Part shown: positions 25,981 through 35,149 of the stretch, in pieces
Numbering within the stretch: position 1 is the stretch's first letter
Layout: each line of letters opens with the position of its first letter
NCBI RefSeq assembly: GCF_050529585.1
Contig: NZ_CP172882.1
Span: 2,666,001 to 2,730,000, forward strand
Source of the DNA: Enterococcus_D sp050529585
GTDB lineage: Bacteria; Bacillota; Bacilli; Lactobacillales; Enterococcaceae
Reading direction: 5' to 3'
DNA: 64,000 bases
Program-made: the position numbers and the translations under genes
Notes under the pieces: generated by a model
Databases searched by the model: none
The model's input: the letters and a program-made list of their open reading frames with translations, nothing else
Told to the model about the DNA's origin: nothing

Positions 25981-27147
25981 TTACGCCTTTTGTTTATCGA
26001 TAACAGCTTGCAGTCGTGCAATAGCTGGTCCTAGCTCTCTTCGGGCTTCTTCTTCTGGATCAAGCCGCTCTACTTCTTGCAATCGAGCCAACCATAGCGC
26101 TGGTTCTTTCACACCTAATTGACCGATTGCCCAATAAGCCGTGCCGCGGATCACCGGCCGCACGTCTTCAGTCGCACAGCGCCAGATTTCTGGCAACGCA
26201 CTACGATCGCCGACGTTGGCCAAAGCAATGATGGCGTTGCGTTGCAGCGGCTTTTTGCCGCGCCATGAACCGGACAAATGGCCAAACTGGGCTTTGAAAT
26301 CTTTATTAGACATAGACAGCATTGGTTTCAATTTGGGATAGACGCTGTCAACTTCAGGCTCCATCTCTTCATGAAAATGAAAATCTTTGCCGCGATTATA
26401 AGGACAGACCAATTGGCAAATATCACAGCCATAGATAACATTGTGCATTTTCTTGCGGTACTCTTCAGGCATCATGCCTTTCGTTTGGGTTTGATAAGAC
26501 AGACAACGTTGGGCATTCATTCTGCCATCCCCCAACAAGGCTTTCGTCGGGCACGCAGTAATGCAGCGGGTACATTCTCCGCAGCCAAACGGAACTTCCT
26601 CATCTGGCGCCAATGCGATATTGGTGACGATTTCTCCTAAGTATACAAAGGAACCAAACTCCTCAGTGATCAGCAAACCATTGCGTCCAATAAAGCCTAA
26701 ACCAGCCCGTTGTGCAGCAGCCACATCTACCAATTCACCTGTATCAACTTGCGGTGCAAAACGCCACTGGGTACCTTCTTCCATAGATGCAGCTTGGGTT
26801 TTGATAAAGCTGATCAACTTGTCTAAACGATCTCTTAATATATCATGGTAATCGATTCCCCACGAGGCGCGAGCAAACATGCCGCGTTTTTCATCTCGAG
26901 GTACTTTTTCTTTGATTTTGGTTGGATAAGCCAGTGCGATCGCAATGATCGTTTGCGGATTTTCGAAGGTCCGTTCTGGATAGATTCGTTCTTCGATCAC
27001 TGGGTGCTCAAAGCCCGAGGTATGGCCTTTGGCTTTTTGTTCTTTCAACGATTCTTCCAAATGAGTGAAGGGCTCTGCAGAGGCAAAACCGATTTTATCG
27101 ATACCTAGACGCTTGCTTTCAGCGATGATTTTTTCTTTTAAAAACAT
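25981..27147 (-). CDS. queG: Epoxyqueuosine reductase
   Basis: QueG reduces epoxyqueuosine to queuosine in tRNA using cobalamin and two 4Fe-4S clusters. The 388-aa protein shows both cluster motifs, CGECTRCITACPTKAL near residue 190 and CDICQLVCPYNR near residue 240, and the family blocks AAQRAGLGFIGRNGLLI and FVYLGEIVTNI. The C-terminal about 70 residues form a HEAT-like repeat (VIRGTAYWAIGQLG), as in longer QueG forms. GAGGAG precedes ATG 27147. It stands alone. Confidence 0.95.
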   Translation of the reverse strand: MFLKEKIIAESKRLGIDKIGFASAEPFTHLEESLKEQKAKGHTSGFEHPVIEERIYPERTFENPQTIIAIALAYPTKIKEKVPRDEKRGMFARASWGIDYHDILRDRLDKLISFIKTQAASMEEGTQWRFAPQVDTGELVDVAAAQRAGLGFIGRNGLLITEEFGSFVYLGEIVTNIALAPDEEVPFGCGECTRCITACPTKALLGDGRMNAQRCLSYQTQTKGMMPEEYRKKMHNVIYGCDICQLVCPYNRGKDFHFHEEMEPEVDSVYPKLKPMLSMSNKDFKAQFGHLSGSWRGKKPLQRNAIIALANVGDRSALPEIWRCATEDVRPVIRGTAYWAIGQLGVKEPALWLARLQEVERLDPEEEARRELGPAIARLQAVIDKQKA

Positions 27148-27387
27148 AGTACTCCTCTTTCGATGGCGAACCAGACAGCCGTCAGTTTAAAGAATATTTT
27201 TTTACTTTCCTATTATACGAGAGGGAATAAAGATTGTCGATGACCCCGTCTGCAATCACTGACCCTCAGTGATATTTATAGCAAAATTTTAAGATTTCAA
27301 TTAAGTTTTGTTTGATATCGTTATCATTTGTTACAGGCAGAAGACGTCATGCTAAACTAATGAAAGAAAAAAGAAATGGAGAACACT

Positions 27388-29712
27388 ATGGAGCAAACAT
27401 CGATTGGGCTGACTTCTGCAGAAGCAGCCAAGAAAATACAAGCTGGTTTGCATAATGATTATGAAACAACTGCCAGCAAAACAACAGCAGCCATCATCAA
27501 AGACAATTTATTCACATTATTCAATTGTCTGAATCTATTGATCGGGGTCTTTTTATTTGCCGTCGGAGCTTACTCAAATATGTTTTATTTGGTGATCATC
27601 TTGGTCAATATCATCATTGGGATCAGTCAAGAAGTACACGCCCGCAATTTGGTCAAAAAGCTATCTCTCGTCGCACCACAAACCTTGCGGGTGTGGCGAG
27701 ATGGTCAGATCAGTACCCATACATCTAAAGATTTAGTGCTGGGCGATTGGGTGGTACTTGGTGCTGGTGATCAAATTCCCGCCGACTTGACGATTCAATC
27801 TGGTGGAGTGGAGGTCAATGAATCGATGCTGACAGGTGAAGCTGATCTTGTGGTCAAACATGCCGGCGATAGCTTGTTATCCGGCAGTTTTATTGTGAGT
27901 GGTGAAGTCACTGCCGAGGTCATCCATGTAGGGGCCGATAATTATGCAGCCAAATTAAGCAATGAAGCCAAGGTCCACAAACCTCTACGATCAGAATTGG
28001 TCTCCTCCATTCGCCGGGTCTCGAAGTTTACAAGTTATGTGATCGTCCCCCTCGGTGTCGTTCTATTTTTACAAGCTTATTTTTTACGTGATACAGGGAT
28101 TCAGTCTTCAGTGATCGTTTCTGCAGCAGCGTTATTAGGCATGTTGCCAAAAGGGCTCGTTCTTTTGATCAGTATTGCCTTGACCACTGGGGTCATCAAA
28201 CTCGCGAAAAAAAGGATTTTGGTCCAAGAAATGCATGCCATCGAAACATTGGCCCACGTCGATACGCTTTGTTTAGACAAAACAGGCACCTTGACTGAAG
28301 GCAAAATGCAATTACAAGACGTGCTGCCATTACAAGATCATATTGATCCTCGCATGTTGCTCAGCCAATATTTAGCAGCAAGTGCCGATAATAACTTAAC
28401 CATGCAAGCCTTGCGGGCAGAGATCCCTGTCTTGACAAGAGAAACACCTGCAACAGTCATCGCCTTTTCGTCTGAGCGCAAATGGGGCGCCATTTCCTTT
28501 GACTCCCTTGGCACGTTGTACTTAGGGGCACCAGAAAAAATCGCTGGATCTGCTGATTTACCGCAAGTGAATGCTGCACAAGTTGCCGGTCTTCGGGTTC
28601 TGATCCTCGCGCAATCACCGACTACCCAATTGGCAGAAGCGGACTTTGATCCATCAAATGCTCAGGCGGTAGCCGTGATCGTTTTATCGGATATCATCCG
28701 TCAAAATGCACAAGAAACATTGGCTTATCTGACCGAAGAAGGCATTGATCTGAAGGTCATCTCTGGCGATAATCCAACCGCTGTATCGGCAATTGCGCAA
28801 CGCGCCGGCGTACCTGATGCAGAAAAAGCCATTGATTTATCGACATTGTCAACCGAATCAGACGTCCGTTCTGCTGCATTACGCTATACCGTTTTCGGCC
28901 GGGTCACACCAGAACAGAAGAAATTGCTGGTAGAAGAATTAAAAGCCGCCGACTGCACTGTTGCGATGACTGGGGATGGAGTCAATGATGTTTTGGCCTT
29001 GCGAGAAGCAGATGTCAGTATTGCCATGGCGGCTGGTGATAGTGCCGCACGTCAAATCGCGAATTTTGTCTTACTGGATTCAGATTTCACCACATTACCA
29101 GATGTTTTGTTCGAAGGCCGTCGGGTCGTCAATAATGTGACCAAAGCTTCAGGCATCTTCTTTATCAAAACGATTTATAGTTTTCTCTTGTCGTTGATTT
29201 GTATTCTGACGTCGAGTGCCTTTCCTTTCTTGCCGATTCAAATCACTTTGATTGATCTGGCGATCGAAGGGTATCCCTCTTTCTTTTTATCCTTCGAAGA
29301 AAACAAACAACGCATTCACGGGCGCTATTTGTCCACGTCATTGTTACATGCCTTGCCAAATGCGCTTTTGGTCCTTATCAACTATTTTGCTGTGCGCTTT
29401 TTGCAAACAGATTATGGCTGGAACGAATTAGCTAGCACCACATTACTCTACTATTTATTGATAGGGATTAGCTGCTTGGCAGTGATCCGCGCTTGTCTAC
29501 CTCTGAACCCTTTGCGTCTATTCTTAGCGGTTTCGACAACCTTTGGCATCTATATTGCCGCCATGCTCTTCCATCATTTACTGGAAGTCAGCTTTTTAAC
29601 AGCCGTAACATTGCCTTACTTTATCGGATTGATGATCATCAACATCATTTTATTTGCAGGTGTCTCATTATTGACCAAAAAATGGTCGGCTGCCCGTTTA
29701 GCGAAAGTATAA
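27388..29712 (+). CDS. P-type cation-transporting ATPase of unclear ion specificity
   Basis: This 774-aa membrane ATPase carries the full P-type set: TGEAD in the actuator domain (near residue 150), the phosphorylation site DKTGTLTEG (near residue 300) and TGDGVNDVLAL (near residue 535). Eight to ten membrane helices are seen. The M4 motif reads LPKGLVLL, with Lys where Ca2+ pumps have PEGLP, and M6 reads TLIDLAIEGYPS, with acidic residues at shifted positions. The ion is therefore not predictable from standard motifs. I chose ATG 27388 because GGAG lies 6 bp upstream; the ATG at 27376 has none. A terminator follows. Confidence 0.9.
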   Translation: MEQTSIGLTSAEAAKKIQAGLHNDYETTASKTTAAIIKDNLFTLFNCLNLLIGVFLFAVGAYSNMFYLVIILVNIIIGISQEVHARNLVKKLSLVAPQTLRVWRDGQISTHTSKDLVLGDWVVLGAGDQIPADLTIQSGGVEVNESMLTGEADLVVKHAGDSLLSGSFIVSGEVTAEVIHVGADNYAAKLSNEAKVHKPLRSELVSSIRRVSKFTSYVIVPLGVVLFLQAYFLRDTGIQSSVIVSAAALLGMLPKGLVLLISIALTTGVIKLAKKRILVQEMHAIETLAHVDTLCLDKTGTLTEGKMQLQDVLPLQDHIDPRMLLSQYLAASADNNLTMQALRAEIPVLTRETPATVIAFSSERKWGAISFDSLGTLYLGAPEKIAGSADLPQVNAAQVAGLRVLILAQSPTTQLAEADFDPSNAQAVAVIVLSDIIRQNAQETLAYLTEEGIDLKVISGDNPTAVSAIAQRAGVPDAEKAIDLSTLSTESDVRSAALRYTVFGRVTPEQKKLLVEELKAADCTVAMTGDGVNDVLALREADVSIAMAAGDSAARQIANFVLLDSDFTTLPDVLFEGRRVVNNVTKASGIFFIKTIYSFLLSLICILTSSAFPFLPIQITLIDLAIEGYPSFFLSFEENKQRIHGRYLSTSLLHALPNALLVLINYFAVRFLQTDYGWNELASTTLLYYLLIGISCLAVIRACLPLNPLRLFLAVSTTFGIYIAAMLFHHLLEVSFLTAVTLPYFIGLMIINIILFAGVSLLTKKWSAARLAKV

Positions 29713-29726
29713 AGCTTGCAAGACCG

Positions 29727-29759
29727 AACGTTTCCGCATCCTTGCGGAGACGTTTTTTG
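29727..29759 (+). terminator. Terminator after the P-type ATPase
   Basis: CGTTTCCGCA/TGCGGAGACG pairs with one mismatch across TCCT and runs into TTTTTT. Confidence 0.8.
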
Positions 29760-29833
29760 CTCTTTGCATGATGTCTGATCAGCGTGGGCCAGATGAAATC
29801 CATGCAAGATTTTCGAAATTTGTTATACTAGTT

Positions 29834-29861
29834 TTGTAGACGGTTACAGCAACCGTATAGT
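29834..29861 (+). promoter_or_regulatory. dha promoter with an inverted repeat in the spacer
   Basis: TTGTAG (29834-29839) and TATAGT (29856-29861) are 16 bp apart. The spacer carries a 6-bp inverted repeat ACGGTT-ACAGC-AACCGT (29840-29856), well placed as an operator that would block RNA polymerase. The regulator is not in the window. Confidence 0.55.
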
Positions 29862-29932
29862 ATTTGTCTTGATCGGCACTATATGAACTGAACTGCGCTG
29901 CAAATTTACTCAGAAAGCATTGGTGATTTTGA

Positions 29933-30337
29933 ATGAAAAAAAGTATTTTACTCGTTTCTCACAGTCAACAACTTACTGATGGCTTAAAATTGATGATTGA
30001 AGACATGGCAGATACAAAGACAGTCACTCTCTATTCTCTCGGTGGTACGCAAGAAGGCGATCTTGGTTCTGATGCTACAAAAATCGTAGACGCAGTCAAT
30101 GAGACAGACGAAACGGCTATGATTCTTGTTTTTGCCGATTTGGGCAGCGCAGTGTTGAATGCTGAACTGGCTTATGACATGTTAGAGCCAGCGCAGCAAA
30201 CACGGTATCATTTGATCGATGCACCATTAGTAGAAGGGGCCTTTGCCGCAGCAATCACAGCCGGTTTTAGTGACGATTTGGCACAAATTACTGCTGAAGC
30301 AAAAAAAGCAGCCGAGAAAGGATGGCACGAAGCATGA
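29933..30337 (+). CDS. dhaM: PTS-dependent dihydroxyacetone kinase, phosphotransferase subunit DhaM
   Basis: DhaM passes phosphate from HPr to the ADP bound in DhaL. The 134-aa protein is a single mannose-type EIIA domain with the phosphorylated His10 in LLVSHSQQL and the blocks SLGGTQEGDLGSD and VFADLGSAVLNAE. It lacks the HPr- and EI-like extensions of the enterobacterial protein, as is usual in Firmicutes. The ribosome binding site is weak (GGTGAT). It is the first gene of the operon, and its stop overlaps the dhaK start (ATGA). Confidence 0.93.
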   Translation: MKKSILLVSHSQQLTDGLKLMIEDMADTKTVTLYSLGGTQEGDLGSDATKIVDAVNETDETAMILVFADLGSAVLNAELAYDMLEPAQQTRYHLIDAPLVEGAFAAAITAGFSDDLAQITAEAKKAAEKGWHEA

Positions 30338-31317
30338 AAAAAATAATCAATGACCCTAGTATGATCGTAGAGGAAATGTTGGCAGGTTTAGCATCTAGTT
30401 ATCCCGATTTGATCCATCAAGTCGAAGATACACGGGTGCTGGCTAAAAATGAGGAGAAAACACAGGTAGGGCTCGTTTCTGGCGGTGGCAGCGGACATGA
30501 ACCTGCCCATGCTGGTTTTGTTGGCGACGGTATGCTCAGCGCAGCGGTTCTCGGTGATGTATTTACCTCTCCTACGCCCGATCAAATATTGAGCGGCATC
30601 CAAGCAGCCGATCAAGGCCAGGGTGTCTTACTGATCGTTAAGAACTATACTGGCGATATTTTAAACTTTGAAATGGCCAAAGATATGGCAGATATGGAAG
30701 ATATCCAAACCGAAATCGTTGTCGTTGACGATGATATTGCAGTTGAAAACAGCACCTATACAGCTGGCAAACGCGGGGTTGCAGGTACCGTCCTAGTCCA
30801 CAAAATTCTTGGAGATGCAGCCCGCAATGGAACCTCGTTGCCTGAATTAAAAACACTGGGTGAAGCCGTCGTTGCCAAAATCAAGACGATTGGGGTTGCC
30901 CTAAAAGCAGCAACTGTTCCAGAAGTGGGTAAACCTGGTTTTGATTTGGGGGAAGATGAAATCGAATATGGTGTAGGTATCCACGGAGAACCAGGCTATC
31001 GTCGCGAAAAATTACAACCATCAAAAGCTTTAGCGAAAGAATTGTTGGAGAAAATATTGGCTGATTATGCACAGACCCCCAAAAAGATCGGTGTATTGAT
31101 CAATGGCATGGGGGGTACCCCCTTAATGGAACTCTTCGTATTTGCCAACGATGTCGAAACATTACTGGCTGAAAAAAATATCACTGTCAGCTTCCATAAA
31201 GTCGGCAACTACATGACTTCGATCGATATGCAGGGATTGTCTTTAACAGTGATCGACTTCACAGAAACCGATTATACAGCGGCATTGACTGCCCCAGTAA
31301 CAACTATTGCATGGTAA
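30334..31317 (+). CDS. dhaK: Dihydroxyacetone kinase subunit DhaK
   Basis: DhaK binds dihydroxyacetone covalently through a His and is the substrate subunit of the PTS-driven kinase that makes dihydroxyacetone phosphate. In the 327-aa chain, VSGGGSGHEPAHAGF near residue 50 forms the substrate site and GVGIHGEPGYRRE near residue 215 carries the covalent His. The start at 30334 overlaps the dhaM stop by 4 bp with AAGGA 9 bp upstream; an in-frame ATG at 30322 lies on top of that ribosome binding site. Order is dhaM-dhaK-dhaL. Confidence 0.95.
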   Translation: MKKIINDPSMIVEEMLAGLASSYPDLIHQVEDTRVLAKNEEKTQVGLVSGGGSGHEPAHAGFVGDGMLSAAVLGDVFTSPTPDQILSGIQAADQGQGVLLIVKNYTGDILNFEMAKDMADMEDIQTEIVVVDDDIAVENSTYTAGKRGVAGTVLVHKILGDAARNGTSLPELKTLGEAVVAKIKTIGVALKAATVPEVGKPGFDLGEDEIEYGVGIHGEPGYRREKLQPSKALAKELLEKILADYAQTPKKIGVLINGMGGTPLMELFVFANDVETLLAEKNITVSFHKVGNYMTSIDMQGLSLTVIDFTETDYTAALTAPVTTIAW

Positions 31318-31330
31318 GGAGTGAAATCAA

Positions 31331-31930
31331 ATGAATCTGACAACTGAATCGATCCAAAACTGGTTCAATGCATTTACAACAGCGATTGAAGAGAACAAAG
31401 CTTATTTAAGCGATTTAGATACCCCCATCGGCGATGGTGATCATGGCAACAATATGGCTCGCGGTGTGGCGGCTTATCAAGAAGCATTTCAGAAGCAAGC
31501 GCCACAGACCATCAGCGATACGTTCAAAGTCTTTTCAATGGCCATGATCTCAAAAGTTGGTGGTGCCTCTGGTCCTCTATATGGCTCTGCCTTTATGAAT
31601 ATGACGAAGGCCACCAAAGAACTAGAAGCAATCACATCTTATGAACAATTGGGCGACATCATCGGACAAGGACTCGCGGGGATCAAACAACGAGGCAAAG
31701 CAGAATTTGAAGACAAAACGATGGTCGATGTCTGGCAGCCAGTCGCAGATGCATTGCAAAAAGGTGCCCTCACAAAAGAAGATATCGAGGCAGCCAAAGA
31801 CCATACGAGCGATCTCGTAGCAAAAAAAGGCCGGGCTTCTTATCTAGGTGAACGGGCAATCGGTCATATCGACCCCGGTGCAGCTTCTAGCGCATTGCTT
31901 TTTGACACATTGCTCACTGTGATTGAATAA
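31331..31930 (+). CDS. dhaL: Dihydroxyacetone kinase ADP-binding subunit DhaL
   Basis: DhaL holds ADP as a fixed cofactor, is rephosphorylated by DhaM and phosphorylates the substrate on DhaK. The 199-aa protein has the Mg-nucleotide motif TPIGDGDHGNNMARG near residue 32 and the nucleotide-lid blocks GGASGPLYGSAF and the C-terminal HIDPGAASSALLF. AAGGAG precedes ATG 31331, 13 bp after dhaK. A strong terminator closes the operon. Neither a glycerol facilitator nor a glycerol dehydrogenase gene is nearby. Confidence 0.95.
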   Translation: MNLTTESIQNWFNAFTTAIEENKAYLSDLDTPIGDGDHGNNMARGVAAYQEAFQKQAPQTISDTFKVFSMAMISKVGGASGPLYGSAFMNMTKATKELEAITSYEQLGDIIGQGLAGIKQRGKAEFEDKTMVDVWQPVADALQKGALTKEDIEAAKDHTSDLVAKKGRASYLGERAIGHIDPGAASSALLFDTLLTVIE

Positions 31931-31961
31931 TGCGCTAAATAGATTTCCCTCATACTAAACA

Positions 31962-32019
31962 AAACACCCAAGCAACCTTGATAACAGCTATCAGCTGTAC
32001 ATCTGTTGCTTGGGTGTTT
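31962..32019. terminator. Bidirectional terminator between dhaL and the OatA-like gene
   Basis: A perfect 15-bp inverted repeat AAACACCCAAGCAAC/GTTGCTTGGGTGTTT encloses a 28-nt loop that itself holds GATAACAGCTATC pairing. It separates convergent genes. Confidence 0.8.
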
Positions 32020-32021
32020 GT

Positions 32022-33914
32022 TTAATCTTCTGCTAAAATCGTTTGAGCAACCAGCTTCACATACTCCACCATGCCATCAGGATTTGGATGGACACGGTCT
32101 TCATAAAACCAAGACTCTTGGCTATTGCTGAGATCATACCAATCGATCAACGTCATATTGTCATACTTCTCGGCCATTTTTTCCAGCATCCGATTGACTT
32201 CATTTTGCCAACGTTGTGTCGGTACCCGAACATTGATCCAGTAAACATTTCGGTCGCCGATTTCACTCATAAAGCTATCAAATTGTGCTTCAGTAAATGA
32301 GCCATTTGTGCCGAGTCCAACCAAGACCGTATCTCGCAACAAGCCTTGATCTTTCAACGATTTGATTAGATCAGGACTTGCATATAGCTGCCGGCCAACG
32401 TCCCCATCCACAATGGCTTGAGGGAATAATTCCTGAAGATCAGAAGTAGCATCCAGCATCACTGAATCGCCAAATGCAGTGATTTCTAATGATTCAGCCT
32501 TTTTGACTTGCGACTCCGACAAATCGTACTTCGTCATAACATCTTGTTCAGCTTCAGTTGCAGCAGAAGAATCACTACTATCCGTGCTGCTGTCCGTACT
32601 GCTTTCTGATGCCTCACCATTGGCGTTTTTCTGGGTTTCCTCTGCGGCTTTCTTGTTGGCAGCAATCGTGTCTTTCAATTGCTGCTGTTGGGCGTCGACA
32701 TAGTTTGTTGGTGCTGAGATGATCCCCACCAAAGCAACCAAGGCAACCACGGTTCCAGGAACAACCCATGGTTTTTTCCAACTGAAGATAGGCTTAGTGA
32801 ACCATCCTCTAACTGTGGGTATCGTGTTTTTGTAGCGGAATTTGCGCAAGGGATTTTCAATAAATCGATAGGACAGCTCACTGAATAGCAAAATCAAAAA
32901 CAACTCGATCAGCGTATGCAGCAAGACATTCTCACCAATATTCCCGACCTTTGCTTCGTAAAATATCATTACAGGAAACTGATACAAATAAATACCGTAG
33001 CTACGTTTACCGATATAACTAAACAATGGATTGGTCAGCAATCGATTCAGGCTAGCCCCAGGATGGGCAGTAACAGCCACAAGAACCGTTGCAAGAAGAC
33101 TGATCATAAACATCCCGCCATAATAAACGAAGGTCAAATGATCATCTAACAAGAAAAATGCAGCAATCAGACCAATCAAAGAAACAACACCCGACAGATC
33201 AAGAATCCGTTTGGCTTTCACAGGAATATTTTTTTTCAAATGGGTCGTCGGCCAAATAAAGGCCAGCGCACTTCCCATCCAGACTGAAAACAATCGGGTA
33301 TCTGTCCCATAATACACCCTAGTCGGGTCCGCACCTGGTGTATACAAAACGGCAAACAAAATACCTGAAAGGACCGTGATCCCCGCCACGACATTAAATA
33401 CGCGGCTGCGTTTTTTGCCAATTTTCATCAATAGAATAAAAATCAGCGGCCAGATCAAATAATTCTGTCCCTCTACTGCTAATGACCATAAATGTGTGAA
33501 GGGCGACTCATTGCCGAACCGATCAAAATACGATAGGCCATGATTGATTTGCCACCAATTGTTGTAATATAACAAGGAGCTGACAACTACTCCCCGCAAA
33601 TTGTTCAATAAGTTGCGCTGGAACAAGGTGATATATGCAGCGGCCAGCACCAACATCACTACCATCCCTGGATAGAGGCGCTTCATACGCCTGACATAGA
33701 AATCCATCACCTTTATTTTTCCGTTTTGATCCCATTCTTGCCTGAGCAAGTCGGTGATCAAATAACCTGACACAACAAAAAATACTGGTACGCCTAAATA
33801 CCCGCCCCGCATCTGGGTAGGTAATAAATGATATAAAATAACGCCGATTACGGCTAATGTTCGAATCCCATCGAACCCCGTGATATAACGGCTTGTGCTT
33901 AATCTTTTGCTCAT
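32022..33914 (-). CDS. oatA: OatA-like peptidoglycan O-acetyltransferase
   Basis: This protein would move acetyl groups across the membrane and attach them to muramic acid, giving lysozyme resistance. Residues about 10-400 form an acyltransferase-3 domain with ten or so helices (RYITGFDGIRTLAVIGVILYH, FFVVSGYLITDLL). A Ser/Thr/Asp-rich linker (SESSTDSSTDSSDSS) leads to an extracellular SGNH domain with the catalytic Ser in TAFGDSVML and Asp/His in DRVHPNPDG. I use ATG 33914 (MSKRL) since the shorter form fits the family; ATG 33944 is also possible and neither has a strong ribosome binding site. Confidence 0.88.
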   Translation of the reverse strand: MSKRLSTSRYITGFDGIRTLAVIGVILYHLLPTQMRGGYLGVPVFFVVSGYLITDLLRQEWDQNGKIKVMDFYVRRMKRLYPGMVVMLVLAAAYITLFQRNLLNNLRGVVVSSLLYYNNWWQINHGLSYFDRFGNESPFTHLWSLAVEGQNYLIWPLIFILLMKIGKKRSRVFNVVAGITVLSGILFAVLYTPGADPTRVYYGTDTRLFSVWMGSALAFIWPTTHLKKNIPVKAKRILDLSGVVSLIGLIAAFFLLDDHLTFVYYGGMFMISLLATVLVAVTAHPGASLNRLLTNPLFSYIGKRSYGIYLYQFPVMIFYEAKVGNIGENVLLHTLIELFLILLFSELSYRFIENPLRKFRYKNTIPTVRGWFTKPIFSWKKPWVVPGTVVALVALVGIISAPTNYVDAQQQQLKDTIAANKKAAEETQKNANGEASESSTDSSTDSSDSSAATEAEQDVMTKYDLSESQVKKAESLEITAFGDSVMLDATSDLQELFPQAIVDGDVGRQLYASPDLIKSLKDQGLLRDTVLVGLGTNGSFTEAQFDSFMSEIGDRNVYWINVRVPTQRWQNEVNRMLEKMAEKYDNMTLIDWYDLSNSQESWFYEDRVHPNPDGMVEYVKLVAQTILAED

Positions 33915-34071
33915 TATCCAACCACTTTTCTCAAATTGATCCATTTGTTTTTCTAGTAAAAAAACGACGTTAAAAATAATCTTTCTTTTGTCATTCTCTC
34001 ATAATTTACCAGAAATACCTGTACTAAAGCTAGCATCTTTCATTATATTTCTAAAAAAATTAATTTTTGTA

Positions 34072-34102
34072 TAAAAAAAAGCATTTCAACAAGGAAATAC
34101 TT
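34072..34102 (-). terminator. Terminator after the YitT-family gene
   Basis: AAGTATTTC/GAAATGCTT pairs with one mismatch across six bases on the minus strand and runs into eight T. It is 18 bp after the stop at 34121. Confidence 0.75.
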
Positions 34103-34120
34103 TTTTGGGGGATTTTCAAT

Positions 34121-34996
34121 TTATAATTCTTCCTCATAAAAACGACCTAAGATTTGCACATTATCAGCGATACTCACAAAGGCTTTCGGATCTGATTCTT
34201 TCATCGCACTACGCAACATTGGCAACTCAAAACGGGTCACAACAGTCAGCAAAACGGTTTGTTTGTCATGCTTATAAGCACCTTCTGCTTCATTGATGAT
34301 CGTGATGCCACGACGCATGTGTCGTTGGATCGTTTGAATAACCTCTTCAGGGTTTCTGGTAATGATCGTGACTTGCATTTTCTTTTGTTTCGTAAAGACT
34401 GCATCGGTCACTTTGCCACTCACAAAAATCGCAATTGCGCTATATAACGCGTATTGCCAACCAAATAAAATACCGGCAGCAAACATGATCACGATATTAA
34501 AGACTATCGAAATCGACCCAATCGTTCGGCCGGTCCGTTTGCGGATCGCAATACTGATAAAATCTATACCGCCAGAAGACAACCCATTTTTTAAGGCATA
34601 GCCAATCCCAACGCCGCTGATTGCCCCACCAAAGATCCCACAGATCATTGGATCAGTCGTAACAGTTTCTTCCGGCAGCACTTGAACGAACAATGATGTC
34701 AATAAGACCGTGATTCCAGTAAAGATCGTAAACTTATGGCCGATTTTGAACCAGCCAATAAAAAACAATGGAATATTCAGCAAAAGCAACGCCAGCGAAA
34801 CTGGGATATAAAAACCTAACCAATCTTTCGATAATGTGGTAATGATTTGGGCAACCCCAGTGATTCCGCTGGAATAAATATGTCCTGGCTGATAAAAAAA
34901 GTTAACAGCAATCGATGCCAATAGCGCATAGACGACGGAAAAAGATAGTTTACTCGCATAATCTGGGTGTGGGAGCCATTTAAATAGGGATTTCAT
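34121..34996 (-). CDS. YitT-family membrane protein
   Basis: This 291-aa protein has the YitT build: five to six membrane helices in the first about 200 residues (SSGITGVAQII, the GGAISGVGIGYALKNGLSSGG repeat-like block) and a soluble C-terminal DUF2179 domain (QVTIITRNPEEVIQTIQRHM..RGITIINEAEGAY). The start at 34996 (MKSLFKW) is favoured because upstream residues of the longer frame do not fit the family, although the ribosome binding site is poor. The function is unknown, and it is monocistronic. Confidence 0.87.
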   Translation of the reverse strand: MKSLFKWLPHPDYASKLSFSVVYALLASIAVNFFYQPGHIYSSGITGVAQIITTLSKDWLGFYIPVSLALLLLNIPLFFIGWFKIGHKFTIFTGITVLLTSLFVQVLPEETVTTDPMICGIFGGAISGVGIGYALKNGLSSGGIDFISIAIRKRTGRTIGSISIVFNIVIMFAAGILFGWQYALYSAIAIFVSGKVTDAVFTKQKKMQVTIITRNPEEVIQTIQRHMRRGITIINEAEGAYKHDKQTVLLTVVTRFELPMLRSAMKESDPKAFVSIADNVQILGRFYEEEL

Positions 34997-35149
34997 TGCA
35001 TTTTGCAGCCTCGCTTTTATGATTTTGCTTATATTATACGTCAGAGAGTAAAAAAAGAAATGAACAATGAAAGAAATTGATAAATTCTCATGAAAATATT
35101 TCATTTATTCATCAATTTCTGACATATGACTCATTTCTTCGTTTATTGT

